This document shows positions 7,885 to 17,887 of a stretch of 64,000 bases of DNA, in pieces. Under the pieces are notes generated by a model. That model did no database searches. It was given only the letters and a program-made list of their open reading frames with translations, and was not told the origin of the DNA. The DNA is from an uncultured Methylophilaceae bacterium. GTDB taxonomy: Bacteria > Pseudomonadota > Gammaproteobacteria > Burkholderiales > Methylophilaceae. The stretch's first letter is position 1. The number at the start of each line of letters is the position of its first letter. Location: the NCBI GenBank assembly GCA_903834185.1, contig CAILHX010000003.1:1-64000 (forward strand), given 5' to 3'. The translations under genes were made by a program, and so were the position numbers.

Positions 7885-9246
7885 TTACAGGCCTTCCAGC
7901 AGGTTATTAGTTTCTGCAAAATCCTGTTCGGTGAGCACGCCGGCCGCCGCTTTTAGTTTGATTACGGAGAGCATCCAGGTATAACGGGCTTCCAGCAAGT
8001 CGCGTTTGGCGCTGAACAGTTGTTGCTGAGCGTTAAGCACGTCCACACTGGTGCGGACACCTACTTCATAACCCAGCGAGGTGGAGTCCATAGAGCTTTT
8101 GCTGGAAATCAACGCCTGCTCGAATGCTTTGACCTGCGCTACTGTGCTGGCAACAGTTAAATAAGCCTGTCGGGTCTGAAAATCTGCATTGTGCCTGGCC
8201 AGATCAACGTCATCCAGGGCTTTTTGTTGATTGGAGGCGGCTTCGCGTTCTTTGGAGCTGATGCTACCACCCTGGTATAAGGGAATTTCCATTTTTACGC
8301 CTATGGTCAGTTGCTGCTGGTCACTACCGATGGCATTGACGCCGCCATTCGAGCGGTTATCTGCCCAGGTGGCCACTGCATCCAGCGTGGGATAATGACC
8401 TGCATGGGCGCGGTCTATTTCCTGCGTTGCGATTTGTACCGACTGATCCAGCACCTTGATTTGCGGATTTTGTTCTTCTGCGATCTTTACCCATTCTTCC
8501 ATCTCTTGTGGTGCCGGAATCGCGATATTCAATTTGTCTTTGGCGCTGGCTAGTTGCCCGGTCGGTAATGTGGTGATGGCCTGGATAGCGCGCTTTTTGA
8601 CCTCAAACTCATTCTGAGTCGCGATTTCCTGGGCAAGGAGCAGATCGAATTTTGCTTGTGCTTCATTGACGTCGGTAATGGTTGCGTTACCCACATCGAA
8701 ATTAGCCTTGGCTTGGTCGAGCTGGCGGGTAACGGCAGCCTTTTGCGCTGCGATCAAGTCCAGCTTGTCCTGTGCCAGCAACACATCGAAATATGCAGTC
8801 GCTGTGCGTACCATCAGGTCCAGGCGTGCAACATTCAGTGTGTTTTCTGCTTGCGCCACTTGCACCTTGGATTGCTCGTATTGCACATTGTTTTGCTTGC
8901 GCCACAGCGGCTGGGTGAGGTTGACGTTATAACCTATGCTGCCGAAGTTTTGCCGACCGCCGGTGAATGGGTTGGCGCCGGATCCGCTATATACGGTATT
9001 TGAATTATTCTGGTTGGCTTCAGCATCCAAAGTGACGCTAGGTAGTATCAGCGCCCTGCCCTGAACCACTTTTTCCTGAGTCGCCTGATACACGCTTTTA
9101 GCTGAAGCCCAGCTTGAATCGTGCGCCTCTGCTTGCTTGTAGATTTCGAGTAATCCCTGTAACTGGCCGTTTGCCCAGGCATTTTGAGATGCTCCGAACA
9201 AAATCGCCATGAGATAAGTCAGCGTTTTTATTTTGGTAGAATTCAA
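7885..9246 (-). CDS. tolC: TolC-family outer-membrane efflux protein
   Basis: Forms the trimeric outer-membrane channel and periplasmic tunnel that RND, ABC or MFS pumps use to expel substrates. The mature protein shows the two OEP repeats: long coiled-coil helices with Gln/Ala-rich heptads (about residues 100-220 and 300-430) and strand segments such as GYNVNLTQPLWR and GVKMEIPLYQGGS. A signal peptide ends at QNAWA. The TTG at 9246 gives a proper signal sequence and has AAAGG upstream; an ATG at 9210 would leave a weak one, and the longer frame overlaps the PCMT-like gene. Its place downstream of the RND genes suggests it serves that pump. Confidence 0.88.
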   Translation of the reverse strand: MNSTKIKTLTYLMAILFGASQNAWANGQLQGLLEIYKQAEAHDSSWASAKSVYQATQEKVVQGRALILPSVTLDAEANQNNSNTVYSGSGANPFTGGRQNFGSIGYNVNLTQPLWRKQNNVQYEQSKVQVAQAENTLNVARLDLMVRTATAYFDVLLAQDKLDLIAAQKAAVTRQLDQAKANFDVGNATITDVNEAQAKFDLLLAQEIATQNEFEVKKRAIQAITTLPTGQLASAKDKLNIAIPAPQEMEEWVKIAEEQNPQIKVLDQSVQIATQEIDRAHAGHYPTLDAVATWADNRSNGGVNAIGSDQQQLTIGVKMEIPLYQGGSISSKEREAASNQQKALDDVDLARHNADFQTRQAYLTVASTVAQVKAFEQALISSKSSMDSTSLGYEVGVRTSVDVLNAQQQLFSAKRDLLEARYTWMLSVIKLKAAAGVLTEQDFAETNNLLEGL

Positions 9247-9289
9247 TTTCTGAGCCTTTGGTTCATTAATTTTTTCATTAAAGCGAGCA

Positions 9290-9961
9290 TTAAAAATTAA
9301 ATTGCTGCGGCTGCACGGCATTGACCAATTGCGGTATGCAGGTTTCAAACAATGAAATACGGCTGTAAACGCCAGCAGAGATACAGGTGATCAGCATTGC
9401 TTCCATGACGGGAGCCTCGCCTACCACCGCCAGCAAGCGTCCGCCAGGGTTGAGCTGATTCTCGAAAGCAGTGGGTAACATGGGAACTGAACCGGTCAAT
9501 ACAATCACATCGTAGCTGCCATCGCTCCAGCGATTGGCGCCATCTCCAACTTCCAAAATGACATTGGAAATGCTGTGCGCTACCAGCTTTTGTGCAGCGT
9601 TTGAGCTTAATTCGGCAATGCGTTCTATGCTGTACACTTCTTTGGCCATTTTGGCCAGCAGAGCCGTCATATAGCCGCTACCGGTGCCGATTTCCAGCAC
9701 AGTCTCGGATTTTCTGATTTGCAATGCCTGCAGCATGCGTGCTTCCAGTTTGGGAGAGAGCATCAACTGGCCGTGGCCTAACGGAATTTCCAGATCAGCA
9801 AATGCCAAGCCCTGGTAACGTTCAGGCACAAAGTCTTCACGCGGTACTTGATTCAACAGTTCCAGAACTACGGGATCCAAAACTTCCCAAGTACGGATCT
9901 GCTGCTCGATCATATTGAAACGAGCTTGTTCACGCATTTTCAGTGCTAGTGCAGCATCCAT
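9290..9961 (-). CDS. Protein-L-isoaspartate methyltransferase-like protein with altered active-site loop
   Basis: A 223-residue SAM-dependent methyltransferase of the PCMT family. The SAM-binding glycine motif is intact (VLEIGTGSGYMTALL). The start ATG at 9961 has AGGAAG upstream. Compared with the orthodox Pcm at 55166-55822, the loop that should read TISQP reads LMLSP, so the conserved active-site Ser is Leu. The protein may therefore not repair isoaspartate. It lies between the RND pump and tolC on the same strand with gaps of about 44 bases on each side; I recall this PCMT/TolC pairing as common in betaproteobacteria. Its real substrate is unknown. Confidence 0.8.
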   Translation of the reverse strand: MDAALALKMREQARFNMIEQQIRTWEVLDPVVLELLNQVPREDFVPERYQGLAFADLEIPLGHGQLMLSPKLEARMLQALQIRKSETVLEIGTGSGYMTALLAKMAKEVYSIERIAELSSNAAQKLVAHSISNVILEVGDGANRWSDGSYDVIVLTGSVPMLPTAFENQLNPGGRLLAVVGEAPVMEAMLITCISAGVYSRISLFETCIPQLVNAVQPQQFNF

Positions 9962-10005
9962 ATTGAGCTTCCTATACAAAATTTGTCAGATTATAACGGT
10001 TGCAT

Positions 10006-13000
10006 TTAATTTGTGGTCGGCATTTTCACGTGATACCAGGCTGCATAAAGTGCAGGTAAAAACAGCACTGTCAGCAGTGTCGCAACAGTCAACCCACCCA
10101 TAATGGCAACGGCCATGGGACCGAAGAAGGCGCTTCGTGTGAGCGGGATCATCGCCAATATGGCCGCAGCAGCAGTCAGGACAATAGGGCGGAAGCGGCG
10201 GATGGTAGATTCCACGATCGCCTGCCATTCTGCGATGCCGGATGCTTTGTCCTGATCTATCTGATCTACCAGTATCACCGAATTGCGCATGATCATACCG
10301 GATAAGGCAATGGTGCCCAGCATTGCTACAAAACCAAATGGTTTATCAAAGATCAGCAAAAACAAAGTGACTCCGATAATGCCCAGTGGTGCCGTTAATA
10401 CCACCAAAAGCACACGCGAGAAGCTCTGCAGTTGTACCATCAGGATAGTGAGAACCACGACCAGGAACAACGGGAAACCGGCGGCGACCGAAGCACTACC
10501 TTTGGCTGATTCCTCGACTGCTCCGCCGGTTTGTAAATTCACGCCCAAAGGTAGTTTCAGCAGTTTGAGTTTTTCCTCAACTTGGCCTGACACCACGGGA
10601 GCCTGTAAATCTCCCTTAAGATTTGCGCGTACGGTAATGGTGGGAACACGATTACGGCGCCAGATGATGCCTTCCTCGAATTCGGAAGAAAATTTGGCGA
10701 TTTGCGACAACGGTACGCTAGTGCCCGATTTGGTAGGAATCATCAGGTCAGGGATATGTGACAGGTGGGTACGTTCGCTGGCTGCGCCCCTTACCATGAG
10801 ATCTATGCGTTCTATACCTTCGCGATATTCGGTGGCATAGATGCCCTGCAGTGCACCATTCAGGATGTTGGAGATATCCACCGAAGTGACGCCTAACAGC
10901 CGTGCCTTGGATTGATCGACATCTACGCGTATGACCTTGCTAGGCTCTTCCCAATCCAATTGCACATTGGTCAGGGTGCTGTTGGCACGCATCACATCGG
11001 CTACGTGATGGGCAATATCCCGGATTTGCCCGATATCGTTACCTGAAACCCGGAATTGCACAGGGAAGCCAACCGGCGGGCCATTTTCCAGACGTAATAC
11101 CGAAGCGCGCAATGAGGGGAAGTCATTGTTGAACAGAGCGATCAGTTTTTTGCGCAACTCCTCACGTTCCGGGCTGCCGCTGCTGAGGATTACGATCTGA
11201 CCGAAATTGCGTTGTGCCAGTTGTTGGTCCAATGGCAGATAAAAGCGCGGACTACCCGATCCTATATAGGAAACATAGTTTTCTATGCCGTTTTGATGTG
11301 CTAACCATTGTTCCAGTTTTCTCACCTCGGCATCGGTGGAGGCAAAAGATACCCCCTCTGCCAAACGCAGATCAACAATCAACTCCGGTCTGGTCGAATC
11401 CGGGAAAAACTGTTGTTGTACCTTGCCGAAACCGATCACCGCCAACACGAACAACGACAGCGTGATCGCGATGACGGTCTTGCGATAACGAACGCAAGCG
11501 GTGACCAGCGAGCGAAAACTGCGGTAGAACGCAGAGTTATAGATATCGTGGTGATGCAACTCCTGCTCAGGAGTCAGTTGAGGGATGAAGCGGCTGAGCC
11601 ATATACGAAGCTTTGATGGCTTACTTGCCTCGGCATAATCGGGCAGCATGTGAAAGCCCAGGTATGGCACAAAAATCACCGCCGCGAACCAGGAAGCGAT
11701 CAGGGCGATGGCGGAGACCTGAAAGATCGAGCGCGTATATTCGCCCGTAGACGAAGCAGCTAGTGCAATGGGCAGAAATCCGGCAACTGTCACCAGCGTG
11801 CCGGTCAGCATGGGCATGGCGGTCGAGGTAAAGGCAAATGAGGCGGCCTTGGTTCTGTCCCAGCCTTGCTCCATTTTTGACGACATCATTTCCACCGCGA
11901 TGATCGCATCGTCCACCAACAGACCCAAAGCCAGAATCAGCGCGCCCAATGAAATCTTGTGCAGGCCGATGTGGAACAGATTCATGAACAGGAAGGTCAC
12001 TGCCAGTACCACTGGAATGGTGACTACTACTACCAGACCGGTGCGTAGCCCTAGCGATAGCAGGCTTACGCCTAATACGATGATCAGTGCTTCGGTCAGT
12101 GAGTGCACAAAGTCACTGACCGAATGCGTCACGATGCGCGGTTGCGAAGTGACGGTGTTGAACTCCAGCCCCACCGGCAGATTCTGTTTGATATGCTGGA
12201 TGCGGCTATCCAGCCTATGCCCCAATTCTATGATGTCGCCGCCTTGCGTCATGCTTACACCCAGCAATAGCGTGGCTTGACCGTTGTAACGTACTTGCTG
12301 GGTGGGCGGATCTTCAAAACCGCGGTATATGCGGGCGATGTCACCCAGACGGAAATCATGGTTGTTGGCACGAAAGCGCAGGTCGCGTAATTGCGCCAAC
12401 TGGTCGTAACGTCCCGAGACATCAATGCGGATACGTTCATCTTTGGCATCGAACGTGCCGCTACTGAGGACACTATTCTGGGTGCGTAAGGTTTGTAACA
12501 ACGTTGCGGTATCTATGCCCAAGGTTGCCAGTTTGGCATTGGATAGTTCCACGTATATGCGTTGTTTCTGCTCACCGAAATATTCCACTTTTGCGACATT
12601 GGGCGTCTGTAGCAACTCGGCGCGAATCAACTCCGCCTGACGCTTTAATTCGGCATAATCAAAACCATCACCGGTTAGCGCATAGATGTTGCCGAACACG
12701 TCACCAAACTCATCGTTGAAAGTGATGCTTTCTACGCTATCGGGCAAAGTGTTCCTGATGTCGCTGACTTTTTTGCGTACCTGGTACCAGGTATCTGCCA
12801 TATCTTCCTTGGCGGTGGAATCTTTGATGATGACGAAGATCAGCGACTCGCCGGGGCGCGAATAGCTACGCAGAAAATCCAGATGCGGTACTTCCTGTAG
12901 TTTTTTTTCTATCTTGTCAGTCACCTGCAACTCGACTTCATGAGCGCTGGCGCCCGGCCAGCCGGTGCGTACCACCATCACCTTGAAAGTGAAAGGCGGG

Positions 13001-13149
13001 TCTTCCGATTGCCCAAGTCTGGTATAGGAAAATAAGCCGGATATGGTTAATACCAGCATGAAATATAGCACCAGTACCTGATGCCGCAGTGCCCAGTCCG
13101 ACAGGTTGAATTTTTGCGTCTTATCAGTACTTGTGTTGTCAGTGCTCAA
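10006..13149 (-). CDS. RND multidrug efflux permease
   Basis: A proton-driven inner-membrane pump of the AcrB/MexB superfamily, 1047 residues, the normal length. It has a transmembrane helix at about 25-45, a first periplasmic loop (porter and docking domains), a helix block around 345-500 with the proton-relay segment LALGLLVDDAIIAVE, a second loop, and a last helix block from about 875 (PLGIIGV and MRNSVILVDQID). The start is TTG at 13149 in a TTGA overlap with the adaptor's stop, with GGAGA about seven bases upstream. Together with the adaptor and the TolC-like protein it makes a full tripartite pump. Substrates are unknown. Confidence 0.93.
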   Translation of the reverse strand: MSTDNTSTDKTQKFNLSDWALRHQVLVLYFMLVLTISGLFSYTRLGQSEDPPFTFKVMVVRTGWPGASAHEVELQVTDKIEKKLQEVPHLDFLRSYSRPGESLIFVIIKDSTAKEDMADTWYQVRKKVSDIRNTLPDSVESITFNDEFGDVFGNIYALTGDGFDYAELKRQAELIRAELLQTPNVAKVEYFGEQKQRIYVELSNAKLATLGIDTATLLQTLRTQNSVLSSGTFDAKDERIRIDVSGRYDQLAQLRDLRFRANNHDFRLGDIARIYRGFEDPPTQQVRYNGQATLLLGVSMTQGGDIIELGHRLDSRIQHIKQNLPVGLEFNTVTSQPRIVTHSVSDFVHSLTEALIIVLGVSLLSLGLRTGLVVVVTIPVVLAVTFLFMNLFHIGLHKISLGALILALGLLVDDAIIAVEMMSSKMEQGWDRTKAASFAFTSTAMPMLTGTLVTVAGFLPIALAASSTGEYTRSIFQVSAIALIASWFAAVIFVPYLGFHMLPDYAEASKPSKLRIWLSRFIPQLTPEQELHHHDIYNSAFYRSFRSLVTACVRYRKTVIAITLSLFVLAVIGFGKVQQQFFPDSTRPELIVDLRLAEGVSFASTDAEVRKLEQWLAHQNGIENYVSYIGSGSPRFYLPLDQQLAQRNFGQIVILSSGSPEREELRKKLIALFNNDFPSLRASVLRLENGPPVGFPVQFRVSGNDIGQIRDIAHHVADVMRANSTLTNVQLDWEEPSKVIRVDVDQSKARLLGVTSVDISNILNGALQGIYATEYREGIERIDLMVRGAASERTHLSHIPDLMIPTKSGTSVPLSQIAKFSSEFEEGIIWRRNRVPTITVRANLKGDLQAPVVSGQVEEKLKLLKLPLGVNLQTGGAVEESAKGSASVAAGFPLFLVVVLTILMVQLQSFSRVLLVVLTAPLGIIGVTLFLLIFDKPFGFVAMLGTIALSGMIMRNSVILVDQIDQDKASGIAEWQAIVESTIRRFRPIVLTAAAAILAMIPLTRSAFFGPMAVAIMGGLTVATLLTVLFLPALYAAWYHVKMPTTN

Positions 13150-14219
13150 GGCTGATCTCCGACTTGTTTTGGCACCACAGTTTGACCCGGTACCAAGGTA
13201 TGCACACCAGCAACCACCACCAATTCTCCCGCTGTCAGACCACTGGTAATGAGTACCCCATCTTCACGGAACTGACCGATACTTACCTCTCGTGGCTGTA
13301 CCGTCTGATCTTGCGGGTTGACCAGCCAGATCACCGGCTTGCCATTGCGCTGCGTAACAGCGGCAGTTGGCAGCAACAAGGCGCTGTCCTGTTCATCTGC
13401 AAAACGTACCCCGGCAGTCATGCCCTGCCGCACGGATTGATCAATATTCAGGATAGAGACTTTTACCTGAAAAGTACGCGTGGCAGTATCTGCAGAAGGT
13501 GCCACTTCTCTGACTTTTGCTTTATAGATGTGATCGCGAGTTGCCCACATTCTGACCACAGCACTTTCACCTGGTTTGACGCCAGTCATGCGTGATTCGG
13601 GCACCGCGATCACTACTTCCAGTTGCCTTGGGTCTGCGATACGCGCAATGACTTCACCAGCTTGCACCACCTGGCCGGGTTCGGCGTGGATGTCCGTCAC
13701 TACGCCGTCGCGGTCGGCGGTGAGCGTGGCATAGCGTGACTGATTGCCTGAGACAGCGGCTTGAGCGCGAACTTGTTGCGCTCTGGCGCTCGCCGATTTG
13801 AACTGGGCTTCACGGTTATCCAGCGCAGAGGCGGAAATGAATTTTTCTTCATATAATTTGCGTTGCCGGTCCAATTCGGCTTGCGCCAGCGCCAGATCGG
13901 CCTCAGCCACCTTCACATCTGCTTGAGCGGCTTGCGCATTCAAGCCGGTATCAGCCGCGTCCAGGCGTGCCAGTACTTGACCTTTTCTGACCATGCTACC
14001 GGTTTCCACCTCGCGTTGAATGATCTTGCCCGCGATACGGAAGCCTTGGGCCGATTCATAACGCGGGCGTACTTCGCCCACCAATGCCATGGCCGTGTCC
14101 GAGCTGCTGGCACCGGCTCTGATCACCAGCGCGGGACGTGGTGGCGCTGGTGGTTCAACCACTTTCTGGCAAGCCCCAAGCAGGCTGAATAATAGGGCTA
14201 GTGCAAAATAGCGCATCAT
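13146..14219 (-). CDS. RND efflux periplasmic adaptor lipoprotein
   Basis: A membrane-fusion protein that links the RND pump to the outer-membrane channel. The N-terminus is a lipoprotein signal with lipobox LLGAC at residues 13-17, so the mature protein is lipid-anchored. It has the split lipoyl domain (GKIIQREVETGSMVRKGQ and TADRDGVVTDIHAEPGQ), an alpha-hairpin rich in Ala/Gln/Glu (about 95-160), a beta-barrel and a membrane-proximal domain. AAGGAG lies just before a tandem ATG-ATG start. It overlaps the permease by four bases and follows the TetR gene by seven. Confidence 0.92.
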   Translation of the reverse strand: MMRYFALALLFSLLGACQKVVEPPAPPRPALVIRAGASSSDTAMALVGEVRPRYESAQGFRIAGKIIQREVETGSMVRKGQVLARLDAADTGLNAQAAQADVKVAEADLALAQAELDRQRKLYEEKFISASALDNREAQFKSASARAQQVRAQAAVSGNQSRYATLTADRDGVVTDIHAEPGQVVQAGEVIARIADPRQLEVVIAVPESRMTGVKPGESAVVRMWATRDHIYKAKVREVAPSADTATRTFQVKVSILNIDQSVRQGMTAGVRFADEQDSALLLPTAAVTQRNGKPVIWLVNPQDQTVQPREVSIGQFREDGVLITSGLTAGELVVVAGVHTLVPGQTVVPKQVGDQP

Positions 14220-14226
14220 GTACTCC

Positions 14227-14856
14227 TTAATGATTTTGTTTGAGCAAGCCGCGCAGCAGACTTTCCTGCATCAGTTGCAATCGCTGTTCGATATCGCGCC
14301 AGTTCACCCAGGCGTCGTTGGCAAGTGCGATCTGCAATGAACATACGCCGTGTATCCCTGCCCACAAAGTCTGGGCGATAAGTTCGGCATCGCTCAATTC
14401 AGGCCTGAAACATCCGGCGTCAAAAGCTTCTTTTACTACCAGCTTCAACTGAGCGTAGGCATCCTGTTCATGGTTTTCCTTTTGCAGGCTGGAAGCTTCA
14501 GGGTCACAGACACGCGGGGTCATGAACATCAAGCGGTAATGGTTGGGGTGGCTCAAGGCGAATTGCGAATAACCGTATGCCAGAAGGTTGAGGCGCTTGA
14601 TCAGATCCGGTTCGCGCAAGATGGCTTGCATGCCGGTCGCCAATATCAGGAAATCGGTATCACAGATGGCCTGTAAAATCGCATCTTTGTCTGCAAAATG
14701 CAGATACAGTGCAGTGGGCGAATAGCCTACTTTTTTGGCGATTTCGCGCATGGTGACGGCGTTTACTCCGCGCTCGATAAACATCACGCGCGCCGCATCA
14801 ATGATTGCTTTGCGCGTTTCCTGGCGTTGCTCTTGGGTTTTATGTCTAGGAGGCAT
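14227..14856 (-). CDS. TetR/AcrR-family transcriptional regulator
   Basis: A 209-residue regulator with an N-terminal helix-turn-helix (about residues 15-60): AARVMFIERG, then TMREIAKKVGYSPTALY with the conserved YLHFADKDAIL. The C-terminal two thirds is a helical ligand-binding and dimerisation domain typical of efflux repressors. It lies inside the operon it probably controls, nine bases after the SDR gene and seven before the adaptor. Two palindromes over the operon promoter at 15698-15738 are its likely operator. The effector is unknown; pump substrates or the SDR substrate are candidates. Confidence 0.88.
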   Translation of the reverse strand: MPPRHKTQEQRQETRKAIIDAARVMFIERGVNAVTMREIAKKVGYSPTALYLHFADKDAILQAICDTDFLILATGMQAILREPDLIKRLNLLAYGYSQFALSHPNHYRLMFMTPRVCDPEASSLQKENHEQDAYAQLKLVVKEAFDAGCFRPELSDAELIAQTLWAGIHGVCSLQIALANDAWVNWRDIEQRLQLMQESLLRGLLKQNH

Positions 14857-14865
14857 GTATCTGAA

Positions 14866-15654
14866 CTAGCGGACGGAAGAGTCTTTGAGGATAGCGCCGG
14901 AGATTCGCAGCAGAGCCTCGCGTGACGGCATGGTCATACTGCCTAGTGCCAGCAAGCGGTTCTTCCAGCCGGGAATCACATTCAATTTGCCTGCCATCAT
15001 GCTTTTATAGCCCAGCTTGGCAACAGTAGCTGCATCCATCAACCCGCCGTTTTTCAGATTGGCAGCATTTTCCATATTGGCACGACTCACAAACCCGGTT
15101 TCAGTGACGCCCGGGTTGAGTACGGTGGCAGTGACGCCTGTACCGCGTAATTCATAATTCAGGGCTTCGGTAAAATGCATCACATAGGCTTTGCTGGCAG
15201 CATATACTGCAAGATTAGGTCCGGGCTGGAATGCAGCGATGGAGCCGACATTCATGATTCTGCCTGATCGGCGCTGTTTCATGTCGTTGACGAATAAGGC
15301 TGTCAATTCGGTTAAAGCCACCACGTTCAGTTGCAGCATGTTCTGGTAAATCTGTATTTTGTCAGCGTCGAATTTTCCGTAATCACCATAACCTGCGTTG
15401 TTGATCAGATATTCCACTTGCCACTCATTCTGCTTACAGAATTCGTGCAGTGCCTGCACCTCGCCGAATGCAGAAAGATCGGCGACACGTATTTGCACAC
15501 TGACCCCGTACTTCTTCTCCAGAGTCGCTTTCAGTTCCTGTAATAGATTCAGACGCCGTGCCACCAGAATAAGATTGTGGCCTTTCGCCGCCATGACTTT
15601 TGCCAACTCCAGGCCGATGCCGCTACTGGCACCGGTAATCAACGCGTATTGCAT
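14866..15654 (-). CDS. Short-chain dehydrogenase/reductase, first gene of the efflux operon
   Basis: A classical SDR oxidoreductase, 262 residues. It has the Rossmann nucleotide motif TGASSGIG (residues 8-15), NNAG (about 90-93), and the catalytic YxxxK as YAASK with Ser in the preceding VGSIAAF segment. The basic residues in the ARRLN stretch after the second strand suggest NADP(H). Substrate unknown. The ATG at 15654 has AAGGAG seven bases upstream. It is the promoter-proximal gene of the SDR-tetR-pump run, so it should share the TetR control; it may modify the compound that induces the pump. Confidence 0.87.
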   Translation of the reverse strand: MQYALITGASSGIGLELAKVMAAKGHNLILVARRLNLLQELKATLEKKYGVSVQIRVADLSAFGEVQALHEFCKQNEWQVEYLINNAGYGDYGKFDADKIQIYQNMLQLNVVALTELTALFVNDMKQRRSGRIMNVGSIAAFQPGPNLAVYAASKAYVMHFTEALNYELRGTGVTATVLNPGVTETGFVSRANMENAANLKNGGLMDAATVAKLGYKSMMAGKLNVIPGWKNRLLALGSMTMPSREALLRISGAILKDSSVR

Positions 15655-15697
15655 GGCATGACTCCTTTTCTGATTGCGTTAGTTGCTTTTAAACGAA

Positions 15698-15738
15698 TTA
15701 ACGTCGTTAATATAACAATGTTAAGTTAACGACGTCAA
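15698..15738. promoter_or_regulatory. Paired palindromic operator, probably for the TetR regulator
   Basis: Two 13-bp palindromes are centred 28 bp apart. TTAACGTCGTTAA (15698-15710) is perfect about its middle base; TTAACGACGTCAA (15726-15738) has one mismatch. Together they also give a perfect 10-bp inverted repeat, ACGTCGTTAA (15701-15710) against TTAACGACGT (15726-15735). They cover the -10 and -35 of the leftward promoter, the arrangement expected of a TetR-type repressor that binds as two dimers and blocks polymerase. Confidence 0.72.
15710..15738 (-). promoter_or_regulatory. Sigma-70 promoter of the SDR-tetR-RND operon
   Basis: Read on the minus strand, TTGACG (15738-15733) and TTATAT (15715-15710) are separated by exactly 17 bases. 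The predicted start of transcription is near 15703, about 50 bases before the SDR start. It lies wholly within the paired palindromes. Confidence 0.65.
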
Positions 15739-15790
15739 CTATTATTTATCCTTGCTTTATTTGCCTGTTTCAAGTACTTTTGCTGCATTG

Positions 15791-15883
15791 CTAGGGGTCT
15801 GGTGCGCAATGTGAAAACAATGCGTCAACCAGTGAGAAAAACCCTTTGAACCTGATGCGGTTGATGCCGCCGTAGGGAAGCAC
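15791..15883 (+). promoter_or_regulatory. TPP riboswitch (THI element)
   Basis: The conserved TPP aptamer core is clear: GGGGTC at the 5' side, CAGTGAGAAAAACCC, then TTTGAACCTGAT, GCGGTTGATGCCGC and GTAGGGAAG. It lies about 85 bases before thiC on the same strand, where this element is usually found in proteobacteria. Thiamine pyrophosphate binding is expected to reduce thiC expression. The aptamer's 3' GTAGGGAAG is shared with a downstream hairpin. Confidence 0.95.
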
Positions 15884-15898
15884 GAAGTGCTTCCCTAC
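15872..15898 (+). promoter_or_regulatory. Riboswitch-linked hairpin overlapping the aptamer 3' side
   Basis: GTAGGGAAGCAC (15872-15883) pairs perfectly with GTGCTTCCCTAC (15887-15898) around the loop GAA. The left arm is the 3' strand of the TPP aptamer, so the hairpin and the ligand-bound aptamer exclude each other. Only TTTCAAT follows, a weak tract for termination. It probably acts as the switching helix rather than the terminator. Confidence 0.6.
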
Positions 15899-15907
15899 TT
15901 TCAATAA

Positions 15908-17839
<1,932 letters not shown>

Positions 17840-17841
17840 TA

Positions 17842-17880
17842 TTTACCGACACTCTCCCGGGCAGGGAGAGTGTCGGTAAA
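17842..17880. terminator. Bidirectional terminator between thiC and dacA
   Basis: A perfect 17-bp stem, TTTACCGACACTCTCCC against GGGAGAGTGTCGGTAAA, with loop GGGCA. The stem is GC-rich in the middle and flanked by T/A on both sides. It lies between the converging stops of thiC and dacA and can serve both. Confidence 0.85.
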
Positions 17881-17887
17881 CGCATCG

